Positions 13,525-13,792 of a DNA stretch of 13,792 bases are shown here, one piece after another. The stretch is taken from NCBI GenBank assembly GCA_026770615.1, contig MU631345.1, positions 29,708 to 43,499 of the forward strand, read 5' to 3'. The notes under the pieces were generated by a model. That model was not told where the DNA came from, made no database searches, and saw only the letters and a program-made list of their open reading frames with translations. The stretch's first letter is position 1. Every line of letters begins with the position of its first letter. Position numbers and translations under genes: made by a program. This DNA is from Pavlovales sp. CCMP2436 (lineage: Eukaryota; Haptophyta; Pavlovophyceae; Pavlovales).

Positions 13525-13792
13525 AACCCGAACCAGAGCGTTGAAAAACACTCGGATCCGGGGAACTTTCCGAGCACACCGGATACCGTCCCCACCTCTG
13601 AGTCTGATCAACAAAACGCCAATCGACGCTGCTCGACTGATTTGCTGCTGACCGAACTCCTCTGCATCTCAGGCGCTCGAGCAGCCGCACGCCTGCGCAC
13701 ACGACAATCCTGTAGCGCCATAACACAGACAACTATACTCCGACGGCCATTATCCCACAGTGTGATTCTTGCCCACGAGGGGCAGGAACCAC
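13525..13792 (+). other. Open plus-strand frame running off the right edge, unrecognised
   Basis: After a TGA at 13522-13524 the frame stays open for 89 codons to the window end. It is rich in Ser, Thr, Asp and Asn at first (PSTPDTVPTSESDQQNANRR) and then becomes helical and Arg-rich. This could be the start of another element's ORF, but a minus-strand ORF (13493-13732) of similar length overlaps, so coding is uncertain. No family is recognised. Confidence 0.25.

Noticed and set aside
1..13792. An alternative genetic code or stop-codon reassignment explaining the in-frame stops
   Set aside because: The stops inside decayed frames are TAG, TAA and TGA alike, and true frameshifts occur as well; a single reassignment would not restore the genes.

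Overview
The window looks like transposon-rich intergenic DNA from a GC-rich microbial eukaryote; an alga such as a haptophyte, pelagophyte or dinoflagellate would fit, but the lineage cannot be fixed from sequence alone. Evidence for a eukaryote: a LINE-type reverse transcriptase, an LTR-like leader with an AATAAA signal, OTU-protease, XPG-nuclease and C2H2 zinc-finger signatures, terminal-inverted-repeat (TIR) elements, minisatellites, and no operons or ribosome binding sites. No intact conserved gene is certain. Most recognisable coding sequence is decayed: one reading frame can be followed through scattered TAG, TAA and TGA stops and frameshifts.

Left part (1-2413). A minus-strand reverse transcriptase ORF begins near 1285 and runs off the left edge. 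It has one in-frame TAG, one frameshift and a 45-bp near-perfect palindrome. Behind its start lies an AT-rich, hairpin-rich stretch. Then comes a 0.9-kb element with 17-bp TIRs (1510-2413), which holds a plus-strand ORF of unknown function.

Middle part (2419-8134). A minus-strand decayed gene (2419-4531) has cysteine/histidine clusters, one of them RING-like. Next is a 3.4-kb unit bounded by 30-bp inverted repeats (29/30 match) plus an inner 14-bp perfect pair. Its minus-strand coding remnants start with an XPG/FEN1/EXO1-type nuclease domain, continue through unrecognised segments, and are interrupted by a 440-bp minisatellite of about 13 bp per unit that is open in all three minus-strand frames.

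Right part (8336-13792). An LTR-like leader with a strong 19-bp stem and a candidate primer-binding site precedes a gag-like ORF with an Asp run and a Pro-Arg repeat tail. Then come a decayed plus-strand frame, a four-copy array of about 205 bp with an inverted repeat in each full unit, a broken OTU-type cysteine protease (catalytic Cys replaced by Arg, stop directly after the catalytic His), a stretch rich in potential RNA stems, and a C2H2 zinc-finger ORF with an acidic tail in another frame. A short motif (CAATCCCCTACAACTCC-like) recurs in the same orientation at the borders between these modules. This suggests that elements inserted into, or carry, a common short sequence.

The most interesting items are the TIR unit carrying an XPG-like nuclease, the OTU remnant with its structured 3' flank, and the border motif. 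All are inferences from sequence pattern and need homology searches.
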